From assembly GCA_900556425.1 (NCBI GenBank), contig USOR01000048.1:1-6532 (forward strand): DNA of 6,532 nt, given 5' to 3'. Each line of letters opens with the position of its first letter. Position 1 is the stretch's first letter. Below are positions 1-6,532 of the stretch, in pieces. The position numbers were made by a program, and so were the translations under genes. Source of the stretch: an uncultured Coriobacteriaceae bacterium (GTDB lineage: Bacteria; Actinomycetota; Coriobacteriia; Coriobacteriales; QAMH01). Below the pieces are notes generated by a model. It saw only the letters and a list, made by a program, of their open reading frames with translations, had not been told where the DNA came from and made no database searches.

Positions 1-1151
1 CGTCGCCACCGACCGTGAGGCGTTCGATACGCTCGGGACCATCGCAGACGGCTTCCTCGGCAACAACCGCGCAATCGTCGCGCGGTACGATGACTCCGTC
101 GCCCGCATCGCGGATGATGGGTCCATCCAGATGATTCGCCGCGCGCGCGGATATGCCCCCACGCCGCTTATCCTTGTCCCACCCGCCTCCGTCATCCTTG
201 CCGCCGGCTCAGAGCAAAAGGCAAGCTTCACCTTCCTCGCCGACGAGCGCGCTTACGTCTCGCAGCACCTTGGTGATCTCGAGCATCTAGGTGCCATGCA
301 CGCATGGCACCAGGCACGCGAGCGTTACGAACGGCTCTTCGACACGCATCCGCAGGTTATTGCCTGCGACATGCATCCCGAATACCTCGCAAGCAAATGG
401 GCACGCGAATACGCACGTGAACACGACCTGCCGCTCATCGAAGTCCAGCATCATCATGCGCACATTGCCTCGGTGCTCGGCGAGAACAAGCTGCAAGGCC
501 CCGTCATTGGCATCGCGCTCGACGGTACGGGATACGGCACGGACGGCACGATCTGGGGTGGCGAATTCGAACGCTTCTGGCACCTACCCGGCTTCTCGCT
601 GCCAGGCAGTGCTGCCGCCATCCTCAACCCCGAGCGCACCGCATATGCGTTGCTCAAGGCATATGGCGAGCTTGACGACCCATTCTTCGGCCAGTTCTCC
701 CTCGACAACCCGCAATTCGCGAGCTTCCTCGAACGCCTCGAGAACCGCACGTTGCTCGACCAAATGATCGAGAAGAGCATTAACTCACCCTTGTGCTCGT
801 CTACAGGGCGCCATCTGCACGCATCCCGGCTATGACGGCGAGGCAGCCTGCCTGCTCGAGGCGGCCGCCTGGCGCGAACACGATGACACGCACCCACTCA
901 CGGCGCGAGCGTTTCATGAGGGCCTCATCAACGCTATCATCGAACAAACGCTACGGGCGCGAAGCGAGACGGGAATCAACGACATTGCTTTGAGCGGTGG
1001 TTGCATGGTCAACCGTATACTCTTCTCCCAACTGCGTGAGCGCTTAGGAGACTTGGGATTCACGGTCTACATCAACCGCGAACTTCCGCCCAATGATGGA
1101 TGTATCTCGTATGGACAGGCAATCGTTGCCTGCGCACGTTTGGAGGAATAG
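1..1151 (+). pseudogene. hypF: Carbamoyltransferase HypF, 5'-truncated by the window edge and broken by an internal frame-shifting deletion
   Basis: HypF uses carbamoyl phosphate and ATP to carbamoylate the C-terminal cysteine of HypE, the source of the CN ligands of [NiFe] hydrogenases. Reading starts at base 2. The first segment (2-811, 270 residues) gives the end of the YrdC-like domain (DGFLGNNRAIVARYDDSV, RRARGYAP). It then gives the Kae1-like domain with VQHHHAHIASVLGE (about 443-484), the metal-binding His motif, and ALDGTGYGTDGTIWGGEF (about 509-565). After SSTGR the frame reaches a stop at 833-835. HypF homology resumes in the third frame from 813 (ICTHPGYDGEAA) through LSGGCMVNRIL (about 987-1020) and PPNDGCISYGQAIVA, and ends with the TAG at 1149-1151. 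Family members carry about ten extra residues, of LFDAVAALLG type, between GR and this point. The defect is therefore a deletion of about 29 nt (2 mod 3), not a one-base slip. Identity is certain; whether the break is biological or an assembly fault cannot be told here. Confidence 0.9.
1142..1147 (+). promoter_or_regulatory. Ribosome binding site of hypC inside the hypF 3' end
   Basis: GGAGGA lies six bases before the hypC ATG at 1154 and overlaps the last hypF codons (Leu-Glu-Glu-stop). HypC can therefore be translated independently, even if ribosomes leave the broken hypF frame early at 835. Confidence 0.75.
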
Positions 1152-1153
1152 AC

Positions 1154-1414
1154 ATGTGCTTGGCAATACCCGCTCAAGTCACCGAGCTTGATGAAAAGCA
1201 GATGATGGGTACCGTTGACATCATGGGCGTCACGCGCGAGGTGGCACTTGATCTTGTCCCCAAGGTAAAAGTCGGCGATTGGGTGCTCGTGCACGCCGGC
1301 TATGGCATCGAAATCATTGACGAGCAATTCGCCAATGAAACGCTCGAGCTCATCAGGCAATTCCCCGAGCTCATCGATGAGGACCACCCCGGCATGGGCG
1401 CGGGTGTCGCCTAA
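1154..1414 (+). CDS. hypC: Hydrogenase maturation chaperone HypC (HypC/HupF family)
   Basis: HypC is a small cytoplasmic chaperone. It forms a complex with HypD, carries the Fe(CN)2CO precursor and delivers it to the hydrogenase large subunit. The 86-residue product has the usual family length. It begins with the signature MCLAIPAQV, whose Cys2 becomes the iron-binding N-terminal residue after Met removal. The beta-barrel core ends in GDWVLVHAGYGIEIID (residues 41-56), also typical, including His47. The start is fixed by the signature and by a strong Shine-Dalgarno GGAGGA at 1142-1147, six bases upstream and inside the last codons of hypF. The gene lies 2 bases after the hypF stop, and its stop overlaps the hypD start. 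No sign of damage is visible. Confidence 0.97.
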   Translation: MCLAIPAQVTELDEKQMMGTVDIMGVTREVALDLVPKVKVGDWVLVHAGYGIEIIDEQFANETLELIRQFPELIDEDHPGMGAGVA

Positions 1415-2517
1415 TGCTCGACCTCTCCGGATTTCGCGACCCCAAGCTCGGCAAAGAGCTTATCGCCCGTATCAACGAGATTGCTCCGGCAGCTCTCGAA
1501 CGCTGCGATGGGCACATCAGGCTCATGGAGGTCTGCGGCACGCATACGGTCGCACTCGCCCGAGCGGGTATCCGTAGCATTTTGCCCGAGGGCATCAAGC
1601 TCGTCAGCGGTCCTGGCTGTCCCGTCTGCGTCACGGCCAACGAGGATATCGACACGGTCATCGCGCTTTCGCGTCTCGACGACGTCATCATCACGACCTT
1701 CGGCGACATGACACGCGTGCCAGGCTCGACTTCCTCACTCAATGAGGAGAAAGCCGCCGGACGCGACATTCGCATCGTCTACTCCCCCCTCGATGGGCTG
1801 CGCTGCGCACAGGAAAATCCCGACCGCGAGGTCATCTTCGTGGGTGTTGGCTTCGAGACCACAACGCCACTCATCGCCTCCACCATCAAGCGCGCCGAAA
1901 TGGCCGGCATCAAGAACTTCAGCGTCTTTGCCGCGCACAAGACCGTTCCGCATACGCTTGAAGCGCTCGTCAACGACCCCGAGGTCGCCATCAACGCCCT
2001 CATACTGCCAGGACACGTCTCGACCATCATCGGTCGTACGCCCTACGAATTCCTCGCGCGCGACTATGGCATTCCCGGATGCATCATGGGCTTCGAGCCA
2101 AACGATTTGCTAAGCGGCATCGCCATCTTGCTGCGCATGCTCGCCCGCGGCGAGGCGAGCATCGTGAACGACTACCGACGCGGCGTGCAAGACGAGGGCA
2201 ACGTCGATGCCCAGGCGACCATCGCCGAGGCCTTCGAGCCCTGCGATGCCACCTGGCGCGGTCTGGGCCTCATCCCCGATTCTGGCTACAGATTGCGCGA
2301 GAAGTACGCCCGTTTCGATGCGCTTGCCAAGTTCTCGCCCGCCATCGAGCCGACAATCGAGCCCAAGGGTTGCCGCTGCGGTGATGTGCTGCGCGGCGTC
2401 ATGGACCCGAGCGAATGTCCGCTCTTTGCCACGGCCTGCAGCCCGGAACACCCCATCGGTCCCTGCATGGTCTCGAGCGAAGGCTCCTGCGCTGCGTTCT
2501 ACAAATACCTGCGATAG
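1414..2517 (+). CDS. hypD: Hydrogenase maturation protein HypD (Fe-CN/CO scaffold, [4Fe-4S] protein)
   Basis: HypD is the scaffold on which, together with HypC, the iron of the [NiFe] active site receives its two CN and one CO ligands; its [4Fe-4S] cluster supports the redox chemistry. The 367-residue product is full length. It shows EVCGTHT with Cys41 and GPGCPVCVT with Cys69 and Cys72, the same numbering as the essential cysteines of E. coli HypD. It also has FGDMTRVPGS (96-105), GVGFETTTP (144-152), AAHKTVPHT (173-181), LPGHVSTIIG (198-207) and GIPGCIMGFEPNDLL (219-233). The C-terminus is cysteine-rich (Cys320, 322, 335, 342, 351, 359) and holds the cluster ligands. The ATG sits in TAATG, overlapping the hypC stop by one base. 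There is only a weak Shine-Dalgarno, so translation is probably coupled to hypC. hypE, often the next gene, is absent; pheT converges 25 bases downstream. Confidence 0.98.
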   Translation: MLDLSGFRDPKLGKELIARINEIAPAALERCDGHIRLMEVCGTHTVALARAGIRSILPEGIKLVSGPGCPVCVTANEDIDTVIALSRLDDVIITTFGDMTRVPGSTSSLNEEKAAGRDIRIVYSPLDGLRCAQENPDREVIFVGVGFETTTPLIASTIKRAEMAGIKNFSVFAAHKTVPHTLEALVNDPEVAINALILPGHVSTIIGRTPYEFLARDYGIPGCIMGFEPNDLLSGIAILLRMLARGEASIVNDYRRGVQDEGNVDAQATIAEAFEPCDATWRGLGLIPDSGYRLREKYARFDALAKFSPAIEPTIEPKGCRCGDVLRGVMDPSECPLFATACSPEHPIGPCMVSSEGSCAAFYKYLR

Positions 2518-2542
2518 CAAACAACAGGAGCCGTGCGTCGTC

Positions 2543-4990
2543 CTAACTGCGCACCTCGCCACCTGTCGCCTTCATGACCTTGGCGACGATACGCTCATGG
2601 GCCTTCTCGACTTCCTCGCTCGTGAGAGTACGGTCGCTCGCACGGTAGGTAATCCTGAATGCCATGGATTTCTTGCCCACGCCCACGCGCTCGTCATCGC
2701 GGTACACGTCGAAGAGACGCACGCTCTCGAAGGGGCCCTTCTTGCCAGCGCTCGTGATGCACTGCTCGATGCGCTCTGCCGTGACGTCCTCGTCGACGAC
2801 GATCGCAAGGTCGACCTCAATGCCTGGATAGACCGGTACGTCCACATAGGGGCGCATATCGCCGGCCACGCCGAGCAGCTGATGCACGTCAAACTCGAAT
2901 GCGGCAACGGAACCCTCCACATCGAAGGCCTGGCAGACGAGCGGATGCATCTCACCGACCCAGCCCAGCACACGCCCACCTGCGATGACGCTTGCAGCAC
3001 GCCCCGGCGTCAACCAGGGAGCCTCATCGGCATCGAGCGCCTTGAATTGCAGCTTCTGCACGCAAAGCTCGCGCATGAGGTTTTCGACGATGCCCTTGGC
3101 ATCGAAGAAATCGATGGCCTGCGCTGGCTGGTTCCAACCCGGAAGCGTGAAGGAGCCGGCAAGCACGCCGGCAAGCATCGTGCGCTCCTTCGGGGACTTA
3201 CGCCCCTCGGCCGCGCCAAAGACGACGCCGCGCTCGAAGAGCTGGACGTCAAAAACGCCACGACTCTGGTTGTAGGCAACGCTGCGCATCAAGCCGGGGA
3301 TGATGCTACGACGTAGGACCGACTGCTCGCTGCTCATCGGATTGATGAGCTCGACGGCCTCGCCGCGGCCCTCCTCGGGCATACGCGTCTTGTCCATGTC
3401 GTCGGAGGGCACGAGCGAGTATGTCATCGTCTCGTTCATGCCACACGCGCGCAACGTCTGGGCCATGAGCTCGATGCGCTGCTGCTCGACCGTGCGACCG
3501 CCCGCGTGAGCGCCGCCGGGAAGCGTCGAGGGAATGCGATCCATGCCATAGATGCGCAGAACCTCCTCGTACAGGTCGATTTCTCGCGTGAGGTCGGGAC
3601 GGAAGGTCGGAGCGATGACCTCGACTTGCTTATCACCGGGCTTGCCTTCGACGTCGCAACCCAGATCGGTGAGGATGCGGAACTGCTCCTCGTCAGTGAT
3701 GTCTGCGCCGATATGGGCACGAAGACGATCGGGGCGCAGCATGAGATGCGCGCGCTCGGTACGCACGGGATATTCATCGACCACCTCGAGGCAGACCGTG
3801 CCGCCAGCGACCTCGGCGATAAGAGCGGCGGCGATGGCGGAGTACTCGTCGCAGGTGCTCGCGTCCACGCCACGCTCGTAGCGCAGGGAGGCCTCGCTCA
3901 CGAGCGAGAGGTTGCGCGAGGTGCGGCTCGTATGGGCCGTCGAGAAGGTCGCGCTCTCCAGAAGCACATCGGTGGTCGTCTCGGTGACCTCGCTGTCGAG
4001 GCCGCCCATGACGCCGGCAAGCGCGACGGGGTTTTCGCCGTCGGTGATGAGCGCCATGTCGCTCGTGAGCACGCGCTCCTCACCATCAAGGGTCGTGAAC
4101 TTCTCGCCATCGCGCGCGGCGCGTACGCCCACATGATGCTTGCCGTCCGCTCCCTTGGGAAACGCGCGCAGATCGAAGGTGTGCAACGGCTGGCCGAGTT
4201 CGAAGAGAATGTAGTTGCTCACGTCGACGACGTTGTTGATGGAACGGGCACCCAGAGCCGTGATGCGCTCGACAAGCCATTGCGGCGAAGGACCAACCTT
4301 CACGTCGCGAATGATGCGGGCGGTATAACGCGGGCAGAGCTCGGGGTCGTCGATCTCGACCGAGACCAGCTCGCGCACATCCTCGGCATTGGTGGGACCA
4401 GGCACCGCACAGGGCGGGTCGTAATGCCACGGCACGTGATACATGGCACCAACCTCGCGGGCGAACCCCTTCATCGAGAGGCAGTCGGGACGGTTGGGCG
4501 TGATTTCGAGGTCGAGCACCGTATCGGAAAGGCCGCGCCAGGCGGCAAACGACTCACCCAGCGGCGCATCCTCGGGCAGCTCCATGATGCCGTTATGATC
4601 ACTGCCCAGGTTGAGCTCGCGCTCCGAGCAGATCATGCCGCAGCTCTCGACACCGCGCAGCTTCGACTTCTTGATCTTGAAGTCACCGGGCAGAACCGTG
4701 CCGATGGTGGCGACGGCGACCTTGAGGCCCGCGCGTACGTTGGGCGCACCGCACACGATCTGCGTCGGCTCGGCGCCATCGCCAAAGTCGATGGTGGTCA
4801 CGGACATGTGGTCACTATCGGGATGGGGCTCGCAGGTCTTGACGAGGCCGATCCTCACGCCCTCGAGATCTGCTCCCAGGGTCTCGACACCCTCGACACC
4901 GGTTCCGGTCAGGTCGAGCCTGTCGCAGAAGTCCTGCAGGTCGTCGGGTACCTTGACCATAGAATCGAGCCATTTCAATGAAACAAGCAT
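2543..4990 (-). CDS. pheT: Phenylalanine--tRNA ligase beta subunit PheT
   Basis: This is the beta subunit of the cytoplasmic alpha2beta2 phenylalanyl-tRNA synthetase. It binds tRNA-Phe and edits mischarged tyrosine, while PheS catalyses aminoacylation. The 815 residues match the long bacterial PheT form. In order they contain an EMAP-like tRNA-binding OB domain (about 40-152, with HPDSDHMSV and IVCGAPNVRAGLKVAVA) and the B3/B4 editing domain (about 212-388, with INNVVDVSNYILFELGQPLH at 251-270). A B5 domain follows (about 412-485, PTFRPDLTREIDLYEEVLRI), then a class II-like non-catalytic core (about 490-705). The C-terminal FDX-ACB anticodon-binding domain (about 720-813) has LFDVYR and RASDRTLTSEEV. 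The ATG at 4990 has AAGGAAA at 5002-4996 as its ribosome binding site. It lies 33 bases after the pheS stop and so belongs to the T-box controlled operon. No frameshift is seen. Confidence 0.98.
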   Translation of the reverse strand: MLVSLKWLDSMVKVPDDLQDFCDRLDLTGTGVEGVETLGADLEGVRIGLVKTCEPHPDSDHMSVTTIDFGDGAEPTQIVCGAPNVRAGLKVAVATIGTVLPGDFKIKKSKLRGVESCGMICSERELNLGSDHNGIMELPEDAPLGESFAAWRGLSDTVLDLEITPNRPDCLSMKGFAREVGAMYHVPWHYDPPCAVPGPTNAEDVRELVSVEIDDPELCPRYTARIIRDVKVGPSPQWLVERITALGARSINNVVDVSNYILFELGQPLHTFDLRAFPKGADGKHHVGVRAARDGEKFTTLDGEERVLTSDMALITDGENPVALAGVMGGLDSEVTETTTDVLLESATFSTAHTSRTSRNLSLVSEASLRYERGVDASTCDEYSAIAAALIAEVAGGTVCLEVVDEYPVRTERAHLMLRPDRLRAHIGADITDEEQFRILTDLGCDVEGKPGDKQVEVIAPTFRPDLTREIDLYEEVLRIYGMDRIPSTLPGGAHAGGRTVEQQRIELMAQTLRACGMNETMTYSLVPSDDMDKTRMPEEGRGEAVELINPMSSEQSVLRRSIIPGLMRSVAYNQSRGVFDVQLFERGVVFGAAEGRKSPKERTMLAGVLAGSFTLPGWNQPAQAIDFFDAKGIVENLMRELCVQKLQFKALDADEAPWLTPGRAASVIAGGRVLGWVGEMHPLVCQAFDVEGSVAAFEFDVHQLLGVAGDMRPYVDVPVYPGIEVDLAIVVDEDVTAERIEQCITSAGKKGPFESVRLFDVYRDDERVGVGKKSMAFRITYRASDRTLTSEEVEKAHERIVAKVMKATGGEVRS

Positions 4991-5023
4991 GGTGGTTTCC
5001 TTATCTATTGCAAACGTTACGGG

Positions 5024-6085
5024 CTAGAACTGACGCAGGAAGCGCATGTCGCCTTCGAGCAGCATACGCAGGTCGGGCACGTCGTATTTGAGGCAGGCGA
5101 GGCGCTCGACGCCCACGCCAAAGGCAAAGCCCGTATACACCTCTGGATCGATGCCGACGTTCTCGAAGACGTTGGGGTCTACCATGCCACAGCCCAGAAT
5201 CTCGACCCAGCCCGTGTGCTTGCAGAAGCGGCAACCCTCGCCACCGCATATGCCGCAGGAGACATCTGCCTCGGCGCTTGGCTCGGTGAAGGGAAAGAAG
5301 TGCGCACGGAAGCGCGTCTTGCGTTCTTCGCCAAAGAATGCCTTGATGAAGTACTCGAGCGTACCCTTGAGGTCACCGAAGGTGATGCCCTTGTCCACGA
5401 CGAGGCCCTCGATCTGATGGAACTGCGGTAGATGAGAGGGGTCGGCCACGTCATGGCGATACACCTTGCCCGGGCTGATCATGTAGATGGGCGGCTCCTT
5501 GTCCTCCATGGCATGCACCTGCGTGCCCGAGGTCTGCGTACGCAGCAGCACGTCGCTCTCGCCGCGCACGTCGCTCACATCACCGGAGCGGTCCACAATG
5601 TAGAAGGTGTCCTGCATCGAGCGGCTTGGGTGATCCTTGGGAGCGTTGAGCGCCGTGAAGTTGTACCAGTCGGTCTCGACCTCGCGACCGCCTTCGACCT
5701 CGTAGCCAATGCCCGCGAAGATATCTACGCACTCGCGAATAATGCGGTTGATGAGATGCTCGCTGCCGATGGGCATGCTGCGGCCAGGCAACGTGATGTC
5801 GACCGCACTTCCCTCAAGCTGGGCATCAAGCTCAGCTGCTTTGAGTACCGTCTTACGTTCGGCAAGAGCCGCCTCAATCACATCGCGCACCTCGTTGGAG
5901 AGCTTGCCCACGATGGGACGCTCCTCAGGCGGGACATCACGCATGCTGCGCAGCACGCTTGTGAGCGATCCCTTCTTGCCAAGCACGCCGATACGCACCT
6001 CCTCGAGCGCATCGCTTGTCTCGGCCTTCGAAATGGCGGCAAGCGTCTCGTCACGCAAGCCTTCCAGTTCTTCCTTCAGCGCCAT
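5024..6085 (-). CDS. pheS: Phenylalanine--tRNA ligase alpha subunit PheS
   Basis: This is the catalytic subunit of phenylalanyl-tRNA synthetase, a class II enzyme that activates Phe with ATP and charges tRNA-Phe in complex with PheT. The 353-residue product (start MALKEELEGL) has the N-terminal coiled-coil tRNA-binding arm (about 1-90), motif 1 around 108-140, and motif 2 around GKVYRHDVADPSHLPQFHQI (206-225). It ends with motif 3 in GFAFGVGVERLACLKYDVPD (319-338) and RFLRQF. Ala321 corresponds to the Phe-pocket alanine of E. coli (Ala294). A four-cysteine cluster CGICGGEGCRFC (277-288) before TGWVEILGCGMV is also found in many bacterial homologues. The start at 6085 is preferred over an in-frame ATG at 6199 for two reasons: a good Shine-Dalgarno AAAGGA (6098-6093) lies seven bases upstream, and the extra 38 codons would run through the T-box and terminator. 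Confidence 0.98.
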   Translation of the reverse strand: MALKEELEGLRDETLAAISKAETSDALEEVRIGVLGKKGSLTSVLRSMRDVPPEERPIVGKLSNEVRDVIEAALAERKTVLKAAELDAQLEGSAVDITLPGRSMPIGSEHLINRIIRECVDIFAGIGYEVEGGREVETDWYNFTALNAPKDHPSRSMQDTFYIVDRSGDVSDVRGESDVLLRTQTSGTQVHAMEDKEPPIYMISPGKVYRHDVADPSHLPQFHQIEGLVVDKGITFGDLKGTLEYFIKAFFGEERKTRFRAHFFPFTEPSAEADVSCGICGGEGCRFCKHTGWVEILGCGMVDPNVFENVGIDPEVYTGFAFGVGVERLACLKYDVPDLRMLLEGDMRFLRQF

Positions 6086-6092
6086 CCTTTTG

Positions 6093-6098
6093 TCCTTT
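6093..6098 (-). promoter_or_regulatory. Ribosome binding site deciding the pheS start
   Basis: AAAGGA on the minus strand lies seven bases before the ATG at 6085. It sits downstream of the leader terminator and so is present only in read-through transcripts. It rules in favour of the 353-residue PheS rather than the longer reading from 6199. Confidence 0.85.
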
Positions 6099-6129
6099 CG
6101 ACCAATCGTCCACACGATGTGAGGGCAAT

Positions 6130-6160
6130 AAAAAACGCCCCCGCATGACATGCGAGGACG
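6130..6160 (-). terminator. T-box regulated intrinsic terminator upstream of pheS
   Basis: On the minus strand, arms 6160-6150 and 6146-6136 form about 11 base pairs (two of them G-U) around a tight loop, followed by six U residues (6135-6130). The 5' arm includes bases 6160-6154, which the antiterminator also needs, so the two structures exclude each other. Confidence 0.93.
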
Positions 6161-6385
6161 GATCAAGATAATCCGCGGTACCACCTCGGTTGGCTGCATC
6201 TTGCAACCCGCTCATTTGTGCCCTGTATCGGGAGCACCCGACTCACCTACTGGGCAGATGCCATTCAGCGAGTAGCTCCGGAGTGAATTTGCATGCATCT
6301 GATGCGTCGTGCCTTTCCAGCAACACAGGCACGTCTCTGGCTTTCTGCTTCAAGAAAGCATGCAACTGTCTCCATCAACGCAGTG
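6130..6385 (-). promoter_or_regulatory. T-box riboswitch (tRNA-Phe responsive) in the pheST leader
   Basis: Read on the minus strand, this is a class I transcriptional T-box. Stem I is closed by GGAG (6373-6370) with CUCC (6283-6280) and by UUGCAUGC (6365-6358) with GCAUGCAA (6296-6289). Between these pairs lies the specifier loop AUUCA, with Phe codon UUC at 6287-6285 followed by the usual purine. The distal part of Stem I contains AGAGA and a GUGCC/GGCAC hairpin. Further helices are CUACU/AGUAG (6275-6271 with 6251-6247), UCGGG/CCCGA (6241-6228) and a Stem III-like GGUUGCA/UGCAGCC (6208-6192). The T-box motif GAGGTGGTACCGCGG (6187-6173) pairs through GAGG and GCGG with CCGUCCUC (6161-6154) to make the antiterminator. 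The bulge UGGU (6183-6180) is complementary to a tRNA 3' ACCA, which fits discriminator A of tRNA-Phe. Uncharged tRNA-Phe should switch pheST on. The 5' end is estimated from the promoter. Confidence 0.95.
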
Positions 6386-6391
6386 ACGCGA

Positions 6392-6419
6392 AGTATAGCA
6401 CTCAGCGCCACCGAATGAA
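6392..6419 (-). promoter_or_regulatory. Predicted sigma-70-type promoter of the pheST operon
   Basis: On the minus strand, TATACT (6397-6392) is preceded by TGC (6400-6398), giving an extended -10 of the TGnTATAAT type. A weak -35-like TTCATT (6419-6414) lies 16 bases further upstream. The predicted transcription start near 6385 falls about a dozen bases before T-box Stem I, which is where a leader of this class should begin. The poor -35 is plausibly compensated by the extended -10. Confidence 0.65.
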
Positions 6420-6420
6420 G

Positions 6421-6532
6421 AAACGGACAGGGCATTTTTCGCCTAAACGATGTTGCATGTGCATGGGGAGACTGCGAAGCGAAGGTACAAGGGAGCGCGC
6501 CGTAAAGACCGCGAAGCGGGCTGTCGGGAAGC
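6421..6532. other. Right-edge sequence with no supportable gene
   Basis: This stretch lies upstream of the pheS promoter. Two plus-strand frames starting at ATGs at 6450 and 6457 stay open to the window edge. Neither has a Shine-Dalgarno sequence nor a recognisable product, and the visible part is only about 25 codons. The minus strand gives a short open stretch that closes at 6443 and resembles no protein I know. The octamer GCGAAGCG occurs twice (6474-6481 and 6511-6518), the second inside a small inverted repeat (CCGC-GAA-GCGG). It may be intergenic sequence or the start of a divergent gene. Confidence 0.4.

Noticed and set aside
809..835. Programmed ribosomal frameshift in hypF
   Set aside because: There is no slippery heptamer. 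A simple shift would also not restore the missing conserved residues, so a deletion is the better explanation.
793..993. A separate small gene after the hypF break
   Set aside because: This open frame differs from the one carrying the HypF motifs (813-1151) and its translation has no recognisable features; hypF remnants explain the region.
2533..2554. Inverted repeat GTGCG/CGCAC as a terminator for pheT or hypD
   Set aside because: The stem is only five base pairs with a 12-nt loop, it overlaps the pheT stop codon, and no U-tract follows on either strand.
2207..3316. A 369-codon plus-strand open frame bridging hypD and pheT
   Set aside because: It runs out of frame through hypD and then antisense to pheT. 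Both real genes are full length with complete motifs, so this is a compositional shadow.
3506..4981. A 491-codon open frame on the plus strand
   Set aside because: It lies entirely antisense to pheT, whose domains are unmistakable. Long antisense frames without stops are common opposite GC-rich genes. Its translation resembles no protein family I know.
5432..6148. A 238-codon plus-strand open frame opposite pheS
   Set aside because: It is antisense to a complete pheS and part of its leader, with no ribosome binding site or recognisable product.

Overview
This GC-rich window carries two unrelated, convergent gene blocks. The plus strand (1-2517) holds the 3' part of a [NiFe]-hydrogenase maturation operon in the order hypF-hypC-hypD. 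The minus strand (from about 6420 down to 2543) holds the phenylalanyl-tRNA synthetase operon pheS-pheT, preceded by a complete transcriptional T-box riboswitch. High GC, a hyp operon and a classical T-box fit a high-GC Gram-positive anaerobe. My best guess is the actinobacterial class Coriobacteriia, but this is inferred from general character and no marker in the window proves it.

Plus strand. hypF enters from the left edge. It shows the end of its YrdC-like domain and most of its Kae1-like carbamoyltransferase domain, but the frame breaks at about 809-813, where roughly ten conserved residues (the usual LFDAVAALLG-type segment) are also missing. The rest of hypF continues in another frame to a stop at 1151. 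hypC follows after 2 bases and hypD overlaps the hypC stop codon, so the three were built as one translationally coupled unit. HypC and HypD supply the scaffold on which the Fe(CN)2CO group is assembled. HypF with HypE supplies the cyanide ligands. hypE does not follow hypD here.

Minus strand. A promoter with an extended -10 (about 6392-6419) starts a leader of about 300 nt. The leader folds into a T-box element with a UUC (Phe) specifier codon at 6287-6285, a T-box motif at 6187-6173 and an intrinsic terminator at 6160-6130. Uncharged tRNA-Phe should favour the antiterminator and allow transcription of pheS (353 aa) and pheT (815 aa), which together form the alpha2beta2 enzyme. The hypD and pheT stop codons are only 25 bases apart, with no convincing terminator between them.

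The last ~110 bases (6421-6532) hold no gene I can support. The two observations most worth following up are the broken hypF and the unusually readable pheST T-box. I found no clearly undescribed system.
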